64,000 nt of DNA, from NCBI GenBank assembly GCA_001462345.1, contig LIUM01000041.1, positions 1 through 64,000 on the forward strand. The letters run 5' to 3'. Every line of letters starts with the position of its first letter. Position 1 is the first letter of the stretch. The translations under genes were made by a program, and so were the position numbers. Under the pieces are notes generated by a model. That model was given only the letters and a program-made list of their open reading frames with translations. It was not told the origin of the DNA and did not search any database. This DNA comes from Fibrobacteria bacterium AD312 (lineage in GTDB: Bacteria > Fibrobacterota > Fibrobacteria > Fibrobacterales > Fibrobacteraceae). Shown in pieces: positions 33,568 to 43,034 of the stretch.

Positions 33568-33569
33568 CG

Positions 33570-33597
33570 AAAAAGGATCTTCGGGTCCTTTTTTTAT
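33570..33597 (+). terminator. Rho-independent terminator after tRNA-Ala
   Basis: AAAAAGGATC-TTCG-GGTCCTTTTT, a stem closed by a UUCG tetraloop and followed by a T tract. Confidence 0.9.
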
Positions 33598-33635
33598 TTC
33601 TATATTGAAATCGTATTTTTTTTCGGGGAATCGAC

Positions 33636-35429
33636 ATGCATCGCTTATTCTTGTTATTGCTTTCTTTCATTTCTATGGGAACCGTTTTTGCTGCGGACTA
33701 TTCTCCTTTTAATAGAGACGCGTATTTAACCTCTTCTTTTGCTGAAAATAGAGGGAGCCGCTATCACGCTGGAATAGATTATTCCACTGAAATGGAAGAA
33801 GGTTGGCCAATTCTTGCCCCAGAAGATGGAGAAATTCAAGACATTAAAGTATCCCCTTTTGGCTATGGAAAAGTCCTTTACTTTAAAGGGAAGAGCGGGA
33901 TGTTATGGGTTTTTGCCCATTTAAGCGAATTTAATGAATCTATTCAACAACTTGTGGATCGTCGCCAATCCTCTGAACGTCGAAACGATGTATCTATTAT
34001 TCTCCCCGATTTAGACCGTGTCAAAAAAGGAGACACTCTAGCCTTCTCTGGAAGTACTGGTATTGGTGCGCCTCACCTACATATTGAAACACGAATTACA
34101 AAAGACAAAATTATTTCTCCTTGTCAATATGGAGTACAATGCCTCGATACCATTGCTCCTTTTATTTTAGGTGCGGCGGCATGGCGTAATACGCAAGTTG
34201 TTTTAACAGATGAACAATCTCTTCAGAATGGCTGCCTCGCTGTTCCTAATGAGGATACTCCTCTTAGACTCGCTTTTAAGATTGTCGATTATAGTCGCTA
34301 CCCACTAGAAAATCCAATGTCCATTAGACGCATTGAACTCAAAGTAGAAAAGCGTTCTTTATACAAACGCGTAAAAGACACTCTATCATTCAACTCCATG
34401 CTTAAAATTCGAGATGAGCTTCTTTGGGCAGAAGAGGTGGATACTGCCGGAGACTGGCATTTAATGTTAGGCGCTCTACCTACAGAAAGAACAATCCGCC
34501 TCGAAGTGGAAGATTATTCTGGCAATGTTTCTTTTAGAGATTTTACTCTTCAACCATCTTGTTCCACAGAAACTAAAGTCAAATACTTTAAGCAACAAGA
34601 TTCTATTCTATTTACTTTTTTATCTAGAGCTTACTTAAATTTAGGCGAATGTTCTAAAGCTCAATTTGAATTAAAAGACAGTCAAAATAAAACATTAGCT
34701 TATGATTTATGTACGCTTTACCCTCAAACAGAAACTCCTGTGGCTCACTTTTTTGAAAAATTTCCAACAGGCTCCAAGATCCTTGTAAAGCCCAATACTG
34801 GTAGGAACAATCGAGAAATTTTATTGTACCCTCTTGATGGAGAGCTTCAATCTAAAATTGAAATTCAAAAGCCTTATTTCTTAACTTCAAAGATTAAAGG
34901 TCTAAAAAATAAATACATCAAGCAAGTTATCGCCATTCAAGAAACGGTAAAAGACAGTATTACTTCCATTGAATTTCACCCCAAAGGGCTTCAATTTTTT
35001 AAGAATTGGCATCTTTGTTTTGACTCCACCTATATTAAAAATCCAATTTTCTGGCTTGGGGAAACGTCAAGAGAATGGTTTGTTTTTTCTAAACAAATTA
35101 AAGAAAAAAACAATCGCTGCATTGAAACCAATGAACTGCGAGACATAGCCTCCATTCCAGATTCGATAGCTCCTGCACCAGGAGTGCCTTATTTTAAGAA
35201 TGAAAGACTCCGTATTCCCGTTATAGAACAATATGCTGGTATTCGTAATGGTAATTCCTTTAAGGTTTATTCTTTAGAAGAACCCTGGATTACTGCAGAA
35301 TACGATTCTGATCCTAAAGAACTGGTGATTAAAAAAGAATTATTACCCCCCACTGGAGATTCCATTTCGGTATTCATGCAAGACGTTTTAGGTAATGCAA
35401 AAACCTATTCCATTATTATTCCAGAATAA
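33636..35429 (+). CDS. Secreted M23-family metallopeptidase
   Basis: A 597-residue protein with a signal peptide (cleavage near TVFAAD) and an N-terminal LytM domain (~residues 30-165). The zinc ligands are visible: HAGID (His, Asp), and PHLHIE at the second His pair, with AHLSEF for the catalytic His. The remaining ~430 residues are beta-rich with no recognised domain and end in several Ig-like blocks. It should cut peptidoglycan cross-links or act as a divisome activator. It is the only gene between tRNA-Ala and a terminator. GGGGA precedes the ATG. Confidence 0.85.
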   Translation: MHRLFLLLLSFISMGTVFAADYSPFNRDAYLTSSFAENRGSRYHAGIDYSTEMEEGWPILAPEDGEIQDIKVSPFGYGKVLYFKGKSGMLWVFAHLSEFNESIQQLVDRRQSSERRNDVSIILPDLDRVKKGDTLAFSGSTGIGAPHLHIETRITKDKIISPCQYGVQCLDTIAPFILGAAAWRNTQVVLTDEQSLQNGCLAVPNEDTPLRLAFKIVDYSRYPLENPMSIRRIELKVEKRSLYKRVKDTLSFNSMLKIRDELLWAEEVDTAGDWHLMLGALPTERTIRLEVEDYSGNVSFRDFTLQPSCSTETKVKYFKQQDSILFTFLSRAYLNLGECSKAQFELKDSQNKTLAYDLCTLYPQTETPVAHFFEKFPTGSKILVKPNTGRNNREILLYPLDGELQSKIEIQKPYFLTSKIKGLKNKYIKQVIAIQETVKDSITSIEFHPKGLQFFKNWHLCFDSTYIKNPIFWLGETSREWFVFSKQIKEKNNRCIETNELRDIASIPDSIAPAPGVPYFKNERLRIPVIEQYAGIRNGNSFKVYSLEEPWITAEYDSDPKELVIKKELLPPTGDSISVFMQDVLGNAKTYSIIIPE

Positions 35430-35458
35430 TCTCATTTAATAAATCTTAAAATCAAATT

Positions 35459-35491
35459 AGCCTCTTTACAAAAAAGTTTAGAGGCTTTTTT
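35459..35491. terminator. Terminator between convergent genes
   Basis: AGCCTCT (35459-35465) pairs with AGAGGCT (35480-35486), followed by a T tract. It serves the M23 peptidase gene and possibly the opposing gene. Confidence 0.85.
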
Positions 35492-35528
35492 ATAGACTAT
35501 AATCCAATCTTAAAATAAAACTAAATAA

Positions 35529-36239
35529 TTATAAATCCTTATACTGAAGCCAATGGCTCTCGTTTAAGGCTGCTCGAATTAGATTATGAATACGTTCTCT
35601 ATGATTTGGAAAATCAACTGGATGTAAGGCAATTCTTGAAACACCAAAAGGAATTCGAAGTAAGAAATAACCATAATTAAAAGCAATGGGAATCAATGGT
35701 TTTAATAGACCAGCAAAACTAATCGCTCCTGAAAAGTAACGTCGAGTCTTTGTTTGAATTGAAAAGCGCCCTTCATAAATCATCTCTTCTTTTAACACTT
35801 GTGATGATAAAAATGGATTATCATACCATGCAGGAGGCACAAAAGCTTTTGGCTTTTCTAATTCTAGTTGATTCCAAAAAGAGAGTGCTCTTTTGAATAG
35901 AGTAGCTGAATCGGCTTGATTTAAGCCTGCAAACTCCGCTTCTCCATGAGTGAGAATATGTGCCAAACGTCCTTGATAAGAGAGGCGATGTGAATCGATT
36001 GAAAAATGAGAGCATCCATGCAACAATAATTCATAACCCTCTTGCTGCCATTTTTTTAATTGTTTTTTAAATGCATCGAAGCGTTCAGAAGAGGCGGTTT
36101 TTGGGTCTGGAATAATAAGCAAAGCAAATGGAGTTCCCGCTAAAAGACGAATTTCTTCTAGCCATGGGGATATCGTATCAAAATTTTCGATACTAATATC
36201 ATGAAAGCTTAATAAACATTTTTTTTTCTTATTCCACAT
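35529..36239 (-). CDS. DUF2334-like polysaccharide deacetylase-fold protein
   Basis: A 236-residue protein with the NodB/DUF2334 pattern: LLSFHDIS near the start (metal Asp), YELLLHGCSHF (the HxxxH-like metal histidines), FVPPAWYDN and IALHPVDFPNHRERI at the end. There is no signal peptide. It probably removes acyl groups from a surface or storage polysaccharide, but the substrate is not readable. It is monocistronic and converges on the M23 peptidase gene. Confidence 0.75.
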   Translation of the reverse strand: MWNKKKKCLLSFHDISIENFDTISPWLEEIRLLAGTPFALLIIPDPKTASSERFDAFKKQLKKWQQEGYELLLHGCSHFSIDSHRLSYQGRLAHILTHGEAEFAGLNQADSATLFKRALSFWNQLELEKPKAFVPPAWYDNPFLSSQVLKEEMIYEGRFSIQTKTRRYFSGAISFAGLLKPLIPIAFNYGYFLLRIPFGVSRIALHPVDFPNHRERIHNLIRAALNESHWLQYKDL

Positions 36240-36467
36240 ATGTTAATTGACTTCATATAGACTTTTCTTATAACACTATTAAGAGTACCTCTAAAATGAA
36301 TTTAATAAAAAAAAGTCTCACCCGTACTTTTCCTATCGATATCACAAGCTGTTTAACGTGGCGTGATTACCGTAAAAAGGTGCCATCATGAAGTAATCTC
36401 AATATAAGAAGCCTCTTTTTTTTCTCGACCTCTCATTAGAAAATTAGATTTTATTAACTTTGCTTTT

Positions 36468-37766
36468 ATGAAATACCATATCGCTACATTTGGCTGCCAA
36501 ATGAACGAATACGATTCTGGGTTATTATCTAGTCTGCTTGAAGGCGTTGGCTGTCAAGCGACAAGCAATACAGAAGAAGCGGATTTACTCTTTTTTAATA
36601 CCTGTTCTATTCGTGAAAAGGCAGAAGAAACAGCTATTGCTAGAGTTTCCCAGTATCAATGTTTTAAGCGTAAAAATCCAAAATTAAAAATCTTTATTGT
36701 CGGTTGTATGGCAAAAAACAAAGGGAAAGACTTGTTTAAGAAACTCCCTTATGTCGATTACATTATTGGTCCTGACCATTATAAAGAAATCCCAGAAATT
36801 ATTTTAAAGCATAAGCATAGACATTTATTTATTGATTTTGATGAAACGGAAAATTATCAAGGGTATTACGCCAAATTACAAACGCCTTATAGTACCTCTG
36901 TTTCCATTCAAAGAGGATGCAATAAAAGATGTAGCTATTGCATTGTTCCTTATGTTCGCGGGAAAGAGAAATATCGCGACGCTATTGATGTTCTCGCCGA
37001 AATCCAACGTGCCGCAGATCAAGGTGTATCAGAAATCATGCTTTTGGGGCAAACAGTCAATGCCTATCATAATGAGAATATTTCTTTTGCTACCCTATTA
37101 GATAAAATTTCACAAATCAATGGTATAGAACGTATTCGCTTTACAAGCCCTCATCCTAGACACTACAACGACGAACTTCTCGACGTGTTAATATCTAATC
37201 CAAAGATTTGCAATCACGCCCATTTGCCTCTTCAAAGTGGAAGCGATGCTATCTTAAAAAAGATGAGACGCCAATATAATGTAGAGCAATTTCTATCGAT
37301 TGTAGAACGTCTTCGTAAAAACAATCCTCTATACGCGATTACCACAGATATTATCAGTGGCTTTGTTGGAGAAACAGACGACGATTTTGAACAAACTCTT
37401 AATGTCGTACGCGAAGCCGAGTTCGACAATGCGTTTATGTTTATTTATAGCCCTAGAGCAGGGACCGAATCTTTCCAAGAAAAAGAAACCCTCTCTGAAA
37501 AGGAAAAATGGGGACGACATGAAAGACTCGTTGTGATTCAAAATGAAATTATTTCAAAACGAAATAAGCTCATGTTTAATAGAGACGAAAAAATCCTTGT
37601 CGAACGCCCCTCTACGAAAGATCCAGAAGAATGGGTTGGTAAAACAGATAATTTCAAAAAAGTGATTTTTAAGCCCAATCAGATTGTTCATCCCGGAGAT
37701 TACGTTGTATGTCATATCAATGATATCCGCGGTTGGACTCTTCGAGGCGAAATTGTAGGAGAATGA
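36468..37766 (+). CDS. miaB: tRNA-2-methylthio-N6-dimethylallyladenosine synthase
   Basis: A radical SAM methylthiotransferase modifying A37 of tRNAs that read UNN codons. The 432-residue protein has the UPF0004 domain with its three Cys (TFGCQMNEYDS, NTCSIREKAEE, VGCMAKNKG), the radical SAM CxxxCxxC (QRGCNKRCSYCIVPYVRGKE, ~residue 145) and a C-terminal TRAM domain. There is no Shine-Dalgarno sequence; a TAACTTTG box ends 5 bp before the ATG, which suggests a leaderless transcript. It is followed 1 bp later by the SPOR gene. Confidence 0.95.
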   Translation: MKYHIATFGCQMNEYDSGLLSSLLEGVGCQATSNTEEADLLFFNTCSIREKAEETAIARVSQYQCFKRKNPKLKIFIVGCMAKNKGKDLFKKLPYVDYIIGPDHYKEIPEIILKHKHRHLFIDFDETENYQGYYAKLQTPYSTSVSIQRGCNKRCSYCIVPYVRGKEKYRDAIDVLAEIQRAADQGVSEIMLLGQTVNAYHNENISFATLLDKISQINGIERIRFTSPHPRHYNDELLDVLISNPKICNHAHLPLQSGSDAILKKMRRQYNVEQFLSIVERLRKNNPLYAITTDIISGFVGETDDDFEQTLNVVREAEFDNAFMFIYSPRAGTESFQEKETLSEKEKWGRHERLVVIQNEIISKRNKLMFNRDEKILVERPSTKDPEEWVGKTDNFKKVIFKPNQIVHPGDYVVCHINDIRGWTLRGEIVGE

Positions 37767-37767
37767 T

Positions 37768-38565
37768 ATGTTTCGAATTCTATTATTATTTGTGATCACA
37801 TTATCTTATGCTCAAACGGTTTCTTTAGCAGATGCTCAAAAGGCTTATTTATCTGCCAATTGGTCAGAGGCGGCTAAATTGTTCAACACCGTTTGCCCTC
37901 AACTTGATAAAGACAAACAGTCTGAATGCGTTTTATGGACCATTCTTTCTTTAAGCCAAACAGGCAAAATGGAAGACTTCTCGAGTGCGATTAAAAAGCT
38001 AGATAGCTTAATTCAGGTATCCTCTCCTCAAGAAGCCATATACACAGACCTTTATATGACAAAGGCTCAATTTGAACTTTATCTAAACAAACTAGACCTA
38101 TCGGTAATAAGCTTAAAGCACGCCATAGAAACAAGCCGACCATCACAACATGCCGTTTTGTTAAAAGTCTGTTCTGCTATTGAAAAAGCTTATAACAAAC
38201 CTGAAGTGAAAGAACTATGTCTTAAATTACAACCGTCGGATGAAGTTCATACGACTTTATCTTCCAGTGTTATAGGATCTTCTTCTTCAAACGTTGTCAC
38301 AAATGTCCCCTCTAAAGACGTTCCAAGTATGGAGGAATGGATTTTACAATTAGGCGCATTTAGCCAAAAAGAGAATGCCTTATTACTTATTAATAATTTG
38401 AAGAAAAGAAATATTTCAACCCAAATTAGAGAAAAGATAGTCTCAGAGAAAACGCTTTACTTGGTTCAATCAAAACCATTTAATTCTGAATCAGAAGCAA
38501 TTGACTATGGAAAAAAATTTTTTACACCTTTAAACATGGAATTCAGAGCACTTAAATGGGAATGA
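37768..38565 (+). CDS. Secreted SPOR-domain protein
   Basis: A 265-residue protein with a signal peptide (LLFVITLSYAQ), a helical TPR-like region (ADAQKAYLSANWSEAAKLFNTVCPQL, ~residues 20-130), a Ser-rich linker and a C-terminal SPOR domain (EEWILQLGAFSQKENALLLINNLKKRNIST, LYLVQSKPFNSESEA). SPOR domains bind denuded peptidoglycan at division sites. Co-transcribed with miaB. Confidence 0.8.
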   Translation: MFRILLLFVITLSYAQTVSLADAQKAYLSANWSEAAKLFNTVCPQLDKDKQSECVLWTILSLSQTGKMEDFSSAIKKLDSLIQVSSPQEAIYTDLYMTKAQFELYLNKLDLSVISLKHAIETSRPSQHAVLLKVCSAIEKAYNKPEVKELCLKLQPSDEVHTTLSSSVIGSSSSNVVTNVPSKDVPSMEEWILQLGAFSQKENALLLINNLKKRNISTQIREKIVSEKTLYLVQSKPFNSESEAIDYGKKFFTPLNMEFRALKWE

Positions 38566-38642
38566 TTGCTTTTTGTTTACATCAAAATGACTCTTTTTCC
38601 TGCAAAAACTTAAAAACTGTGCTATATTTGGTGTACACCCTA

Positions 38643-38726
38643 GCCGGGGTGGTGAAATTGGTAGACGCGCTGGACTCAAAATCCAGTAGAGGTAACTCTG
38701 TGAGGGTTCGATTCCCTCCCCCGGCA
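38643..38726 (+). tRNA. tRNA-Leu (anticodon CAA)
   Basis: An 84-nt class II tRNA: acceptor GCCGGGG/CCCCGGC, D arm containing AATTGGTAGACGC, anticodon stem CTGGA/TCCAG around CTCAAAA (anticodon CAA), a long variable arm AGAGGTAACTCT, T arm AGGG-TTCGATT-CCCT, discriminator A. CCA is not encoded. A TATATTTG box at 38623-38630 lies 12 bp upstream. Confidence 0.97.
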
Positions 38727-38754
38727 CTATTGATTTATAATTTATGAGGTCAAG

Positions 38755-39501
38755 ATGGCTCATTGGTTGAAAGCGATTCCGGCAATCTTAATTTTAAGTG
38801 CTCTCTCCTTTGCGCAATATGATTACGATTCTGAAGGAGAATCAGAAGCAACTGAAACATCTTCAGAAATAGAAGCACCTGCACCAGAAACTACCGGTTC
38901 GGCAACAGCGACTGGAGATGAATGGGATGGCTTTCGTATTGAAGAAATGGGTCTAACTCAATGGGAATTTCAACAAGCTAAAGAAGGTGGGGTTTCAAGA
39001 GATAAACTCACTCAATTAGTGGAACTTGGAATTCGTCCTACAGAATATCTACAAAAGCCTTGGTTACGCCTTGGTGTTGGTGAAGATGTTTGGCTCGAAC
39101 AAAGAGCTCAAGGTCTTGAGGATTCCGACATCGACCGTTCTTATCGTAACAAAAGTGATCAACAAAATTTAGCCTACCTATCCATACTCGTTCCAAGTCT
39201 TTACCAATGGAAAACAGGTTCCACTTCAACAGCTATTTGGATTGATGTTCTCTGGGCTGCTGGTGTCGGATCGGCCATATTCTTGGGCGTAACCGAACCT
39301 GATGAAAAAACATGGATATACGCTTTAATTCCTATTATTGGAGCTCATGTTTGGTCTTTTGCAGATGCATTCTTTGGTACTCAATGGGAAAATAATCCTG
39401 ACGCTAATCGTTTCAGTTTTGGAATTCTCCCCACTTTTGATAAAGGCGTTGCAGGCGGTATAGATAAAGGCATTACAGGCCTTATGCAAATGCGCTTTTA
39501 A
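38755..39501 (+). CDS. Secreted/membrane protein of unknown function (P13-like hydrophobic C-terminal half)
   Basis: A 248-residue protein with a signal peptide ([12 protein letters not shown]), a Glu/Thr/Ser-rich low-complexity stretch (~residues 25-55), a soluble domain ([37 protein letters not shown]) and a C-terminal part with two or three hydrophobic helices ([42 protein letters not shown]). The arrangement resembles outer- or inner-membrane P13-like proteins. It follows tRNA-Leu by 28 bp with its own TATAAT-like box and GAGG ribosome binding site. Confidence 0.65.
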   Translation: MAHWLKAIPAILILSALSFAQYDYDSEGESEATETSSEIEAPAPETTGSATATGDEWDGFRIEEMGLTQWEFQQAKEGGVSRDKLTQLVELGIRPTEYLQKPWLRLGVGEDVWLEQRAQGLEDSDIDRSYRNKSDQQNLAYLSILVPSLYQWKTGSTSTAIWIDVLWAAGVGSAIFLGVTEPDEKTWIYALIPIIGAHVWSFADAFFGTQWENNPDANRFSFGILPTFDKGVAGGIDKGITGLMQMRF

Positions 39502-39515
39502 CACTTAAATTGAAA

Positions 39516-39866
39516 ATGCAGATAGAATTACTTAAAGCAAAAATTCATCGCGCAACAGTCACTGATGCGAATCTTAATTATGAAGGTTCTATTACAATAG
39601 ATAAAACCCTCATCGATGCCGCAGGCATTTTACCTTACGAAAAAGTTGGAATCCTAGACATTAACAATGGCGCCCGCTTTGACACTTATGTAATCGAAGG
39701 CGAGCCTAACTCTGGAACCATTTGCTTAAATGGCGCTGCTGCTAGGCTAGTTCAACCTGGAGATTTGATTATTATAGTTGCCTACGTTTCTCTGACCCCA
39801 GAAGAAGCGAAAAACTGGCATCCAGTTGTCGTGCGTGTTAATGCAAACAACAAAATTATAGCCTAG
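39516..39866 (+). CDS. panD: Aspartate 1-decarboxylase
   Basis: A pyruvoyl enzyme that makes beta-alanine for pantothenate. The 116-residue length is normal. Self-cleavage is expected at Gly-Ser in NYEGSITID, giving the pyruvoyl group on the alpha chain. Other landmarks are [52 protein letters not shown]. The ATG at 39516 is preferred to the TTG two codons upstream. Confidence 0.96.
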   Translation: MQIELLKAKIHRATVTDANLNYEGSITIDKTLIDAAGILPYEKVGILDINNGARFDTYVIEGEPNSGTICLNGAAARLVQPGDLIIIVAYVSLTPEEAKNWHPVVVRVNANNKIIA

Positions 39867-39926
39867 TCTCCCCTTTTTAATCACTCTTTTATTTTTTCTT
39901 TTTACAGAAATTCTAATTTTTAACTT

Positions 39927-40322
39927 GTGATTGATCGACTTCTTATACTTTTATTTTCATTAGTAACCCTTTTTATTTTTTGGGGTTGTAAAGAAGAAAA
40001 GCCTCCTGTGACGGAAGCTCGCTCTTATAGTGGTTCTGTAGAAGTTCTAAATAGCTGTGGTAAAACTGGAGCGGCTTCTCAAATGACCCTTTTTCTTCGA
40101 AATAAAGGATTTGATGTGGTTCAATATCGAAACGACCTTTTACAAAATTATGAGGAAACAATTATTGCCATTCGTAACCCTCAATGGGAAGGCGCAGATG
40201 CCTTGAGTCAAGCATTAAGAACAAAAAATGTATTACAATTAAAAAGCAAACGAGCACATGTAGATGCGACCGTTTATATAGGCAAAGACTTTAACAAAAT
40301 CATCGAACAGGGAACACCATGA
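39927..40322 (+). CDS. LytR_C-domain lipoprotein
   Basis: A 131-residue protein starting with GTG. It has a lipobox (LFIFWGC, Cys at ~21) and then a LytR/CpsA/Psr C-terminal domain: VEVLNSCGKTGAASQMTLFLRNKGFDVVQYRN and ETIIAIRNPQWEGADALSQAL. In LCP proteins this domain follows the catalytic part; here it stands alone, as in several Gram-negative groups. Its stop overlaps the rsfS start (ATGA), so the two are co-translated. Confidence 0.82.
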   Translation: MIDRLLILLFSLVTLFIFWGCKEEKPPVTEARSYSGSVEVLNSCGKTGAASQMTLFLRNKGFDVVQYRNDLLQNYEETIIAIRNPQWEGADALSQALRTKNVLQLKSKRAHVDATVYIGKDFNKIIEQGTP

Positions 40323-41266
40323 AAGAAAAAAAATCCACACCTAAATCAAGTGTAAAAAAAGCAACTGTTAAAAAAGCAGCTGTTAAAAAAGCTGCCCCTG
40401 CAAAGGCTGTGAAAGCTCCTGCTAAAAAAGTAGCGCCTGCAAAGGCTGTGAAAGCTCCTGCTAAAAAAGCTGCCCCTGCAAAAGCTGTAAAAGCTCCTGC
40501 TAAAAAAGTAGCGCCTGCAAAAGCTGTAAAAGCTCCTGCTAAAAAAGTAGCGCCTGCAAAGGCTGTGAAAGCTCCTGCTAAAAAAGTAGCGCCTGCAAAA
40601 GCTGTAAAAGCTCCTGCTAAAAAAGTAGCGCCTGCAAAGGCTGTGAAAGCTCCTGCTAAAAAAGTAGCGCCTGCAAAAGCTGTGAAAGCTCCTGCTAAAA
40701 AAGTAGCGCCTGCAAAGGCTGTGAAAGCTCCTGCTAAAAAAGTAGCGCCTGCAAAAGCTGTAAAAGCTCCTGCTAAAAAAGTAGCGCCTGCAAAAGCTGT
40801 AAAAGCTCCTGCTAAAAAAGTAGCGCCTGCAAAAGCTGTAAAAGCTCCTGTAAAAGTGGAGAAAACTTTTTCGGAAGCTGTTTCTATTGCAGCAACTTCA
40901 TTATTTGAATTACGTGCAGAAAAAGTTCAACTCATCGATCTTCGTGGTGTAAACGATGTGGCAGACTATTATATAGTCGCTACTTGCACAAGCGAAGCTC
41001 AAATGCAAGCCATTTTAAATGAACTTACTAAAGAATTTAAAGCAAAAAACATACAGACCAAAGGAATCGAATACAAGAGTGGTGTTCAATGGGCTGTATT
41101 TGATGCTGGCTTTGAATTAATGGTTCACCTTTTTGAGGAAACCAAACGAGAAGAAATTCAAATGGATCGTCTTTATAGCGACGCCGCCATTGAAACCCTT
41201 GAAGAAAAAGACTTTATTAAAGAGACGACAAAGAATAAGGCTATAACAGAAGATGATTTCATTTGA
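40319..41266 (+). CDS. rsfS: Ribosomal silencing factor RsfS with histone-H1-like N-terminal repeat
   Basis: RsfS binds uL14 on the 50S subunit and blocks 30S joining. Its domain occupies about residues 183-295 (VQLIDLRGVNDVADYYIVATCTS, EAQMQAILNELTKEF, WAVFDAGFELMVHLFEE, MDRLYSDAA). Ordinary RsfS is ~105-120 residues. Here it is preceded by ~180 residues of Lys/Ala/Pro repeats: eleven copies of a 13-residue unit of the type VKAPAKKVAPAKA, closely like bacterial histone-H1/HctB tails. The tail should be unfolded, highly basic and able to bind nucleic acid or rRNA. Overlaps argS by 14 bp. Confidence 0.88.
   Translation: MKEKKSTPKSSVKKATVKKAAVKKAAPAKAVKAPAKKVAPAKAVKAPAKKAAPAKAVKAPAKKVAPAKAVKAPAKKVAPAKAVKAPAKKVAPAKAVKAPAKKVAPAKAVKAPAKKVAPAKAVKAPAKKVAPAKAVKAPAKKVAPAKAVKAPAKKVAPAKAVKAPAKKVAPAKAVKAPVKVEKTFSEAVSIAATSLFELRAEKVQLIDLRGVNDVADYYIVATCTSEAQMQAILNELTKEFKAKNIQTKGIEYKSGVQWAVFDAGFELMVHLFEETKREEIQMDRLYSDAAIETLEEKDFIKETTKNKAITEDDFI
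40409..40837 (+). repeat. Eleven tandem 39-bp repeats inside rsfS
   Basis: The 39-bp unit is in frame, encoding the 13-residue basic repeat. Copies differ mainly at silent sites (GTG/GTA for Val, AAG/AAA for Lys) plus one Val-to-Ala variant in the second unit. A partial twelfth unit (VKAP) follows. The near identity predicts length variation between strains by slippage. Confidence 0.97.
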
Positions 41267-42968
41267 GCAATCCATTGCAGCTGCGGTTGCAAAAACAGAT
41301 ACTTTTTCAGAAGAAGAAGTTTTACAGCTTCTGACAATTCCGCAAGAAACCACTCACGGTAATTTTAGTTTACCTTGTTTTGCTCTTGCGAAAAAAATGC
41401 GTCTAGCTCCTAAAATAATTGCAGAAACCCTCGCCACAAAAATTGAACTTCCTCAGGGAATTTCTAAAGTAGAACCCGTTAACGGTTATCTAAACTTTTT
41501 TATCGAGCGTTCGTTTTTAGCTTCTTCTGTACTCACTCATATAGAAGAAAAAGGCTTAAGTTACGGCCATGCTTCTCCTAACCATAAAACGGTGATTATT
41601 GATTATAGTTCACCTAATATTGGGAAAGAATTAGCATTCCATCATCTTAGATCTACTATGATTGGCAATAGCTTATCTCGGATTTATAAAGCGAATGGTT
41701 ATCACGTAGAACGCATTAACCATTTAGGCGATTGGGGCACTGCTTTTGGTAAATTAATTGTAATGTACTTAAGAGAAGGTCGCTCTTTAGAAGATGATGT
41801 TCTTGAAAATTTAACCGTCAAAGAATTGAATATACTCTATGGTTCTTTTTCAAAAATTAGTAAAGAATATCCTGAACTTGAAAATGAAGCAAGAGCGGCA
41901 TTCACAAGGCTTGAAGAAGGAGATTCTCTTTATAGAAAGCTCTGGAGTGCGTTCAAAAACGCTACCTTAAAAGAACTCCTAAGAATCTATTCTATGATGG
42001 GCGTCTCTTTTGATCACTATACGGGAGAATCTTTTTTTGAAGATAAAATCCCAGCTGTGCTTGATGAATTACGTGAAAAAAATCTTCTTATAAAAAGCCA
42101 AGAATTAGATGTGGTTATGCTTGATGATTTTGATTTGCCGCCATGCTTAATTCGTAAAAGTGATGGGAGTACGCTTTATGCGACTCGAGATCTCGCTGCC
42201 GCGCTTTATAGAAAAAAAGAGTACCAGTTTTCCAAATGCCTATACGTAGTTGATTTAGGTCAATCACTTCATTTTAAGCAAGTGTTTCATGTCTTAAAAA
42301 AGATGAATTACGATTGGTATCAAGAAATGGTCCATATTCCTTTTGGTGTTATTTTACAACAAACAGAAGAAGGAAAATGGGAAAAAGGGAAAACACGCTC
42401 AGGAACAGCGAGCTTACTTCGCGACGTTATTGAAGCAGCCAAAGAAAAGATCCTTTCTTTTATTAACGAAAAGAATCCAGATCTTGAAAATAAAGAAGAG
42501 ATTGCAACTCAAATCGGAATCAGCGCTCTTACTTTTAATGACTTAAAAAACAGAAGATTAATGGACGTTAAATTCGATTGGGATTCTGCTTTGAGCTTTG
42601 ATGGTGCCACTGGTCCTTATGTTCAAAATGCTCATGTTAGACTTTGTAGCATTATGCGAAAAGCAGGCTATACTTCTAAAATGGAAGATGTTTCTTGGGA
42701 TACTCTAACAGACGATGCCGCTTATGAACTCATTAAAGTTTTAAGTCGCAAAGGGAGTACCATTGCAAAAGCTTGTGAAACAGATGAGCCTAGCATGTTA
42801 GCCCAATATGCTCTTGAAATTGCAGAAGCTGCTCATCGTTTTATCCATCAAGATCGAGTTCTTGGAAGTGCAGAAGAAAAGTCAAGGCTATTCTTAGTTC
42901 AATCCACGCAAATTGTTCTTGAAAATGTTTTAGATCTTTTAGGGCTCTTCCCTATTCGGCAAATGTAA
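41253..42968 (+). CDS. argS: Arginyl-tRNA synthetase
   Basis: A class Ia synthetase charging tRNA-Arg (571 residues). It has the N-terminal Arg-tRNA-synthetase additional domain (THGNFSLPCFALAKKMR), the HIGH-type motif in DYSSPNIGKELAFHHLRSTMIGNSL, HLGDWGTAFGKLI, and a C-terminal anticodon-binding domain (FDWDSALSFDGATGPYVQNAHVRLCSI). The KMSKS region is replaced by the EKGKTRSGTASLL loop, as in many bacterial ArgRS. The ATG lies within the end of rsfS. Confidence 0.95.
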   Translation: MISFEQSIAAAVAKTDTFSEEEVLQLLTIPQETTHGNFSLPCFALAKKMRLAPKIIAETLATKIELPQGISKVEPVNGYLNFFIERSFLASSVLTHIEEKGLSYGHASPNHKTVIIDYSSPNIGKELAFHHLRSTMIGNSLSRIYKANGYHVERINHLGDWGTAFGKLIVMYLREGRSLEDDVLENLTVKELNILYGSFSKISKEYPELENEARAAFTRLEEGDSLYRKLWSAFKNATLKELLRIYSMMGVSFDHYTGESFFEDKIPAVLDELREKNLLIKSQELDVVMLDDFDLPPCLIRKSDGSTLYATRDLAAALYRKKEYQFSKCLYVVDLGQSLHFKQVFHVLKKMNYDWYQEMVHIPFGVILQQTEEGKWEKGKTRSGTASLLRDVIEAAKEKILSFINEKNPDLENKEEIATQIGISALTFNDLKNRRLMDVKFDWDSALSFDGATGPYVQNAHVRLCSIMRKAGYTSKMEDVSWDTLTDDAAYELIKVLSRKGSTIAKACETDEPSMLAQYALEIAEAAHRFIHQDRVLGSAEEKSRLFLVQSTQIVLENVLDLLGLFPIRQM

Positions 42969-43005
42969 TTCTTGCAATTACAATTCCAATTCATCCTATT
43001 ATATT

Positions 43006-43034
43006 AAAGACTCTCTTACGAGAGTCTTTTTTTA
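43006..43034 (+). terminator. Rho-independent terminator after argS
   Basis: A perfect 10-bp stem AAAGACTCTC / GAGAGTCTTT around TTAC, followed by a T tract. Confidence 0.95.

Noticed and set aside
40409-40849. 39-bp tandem array considered as a CRISPR or origin iteron array
   Set aside because: The units are contiguous, in frame and translated into a basic repeat within rsfS; there are no spacers.
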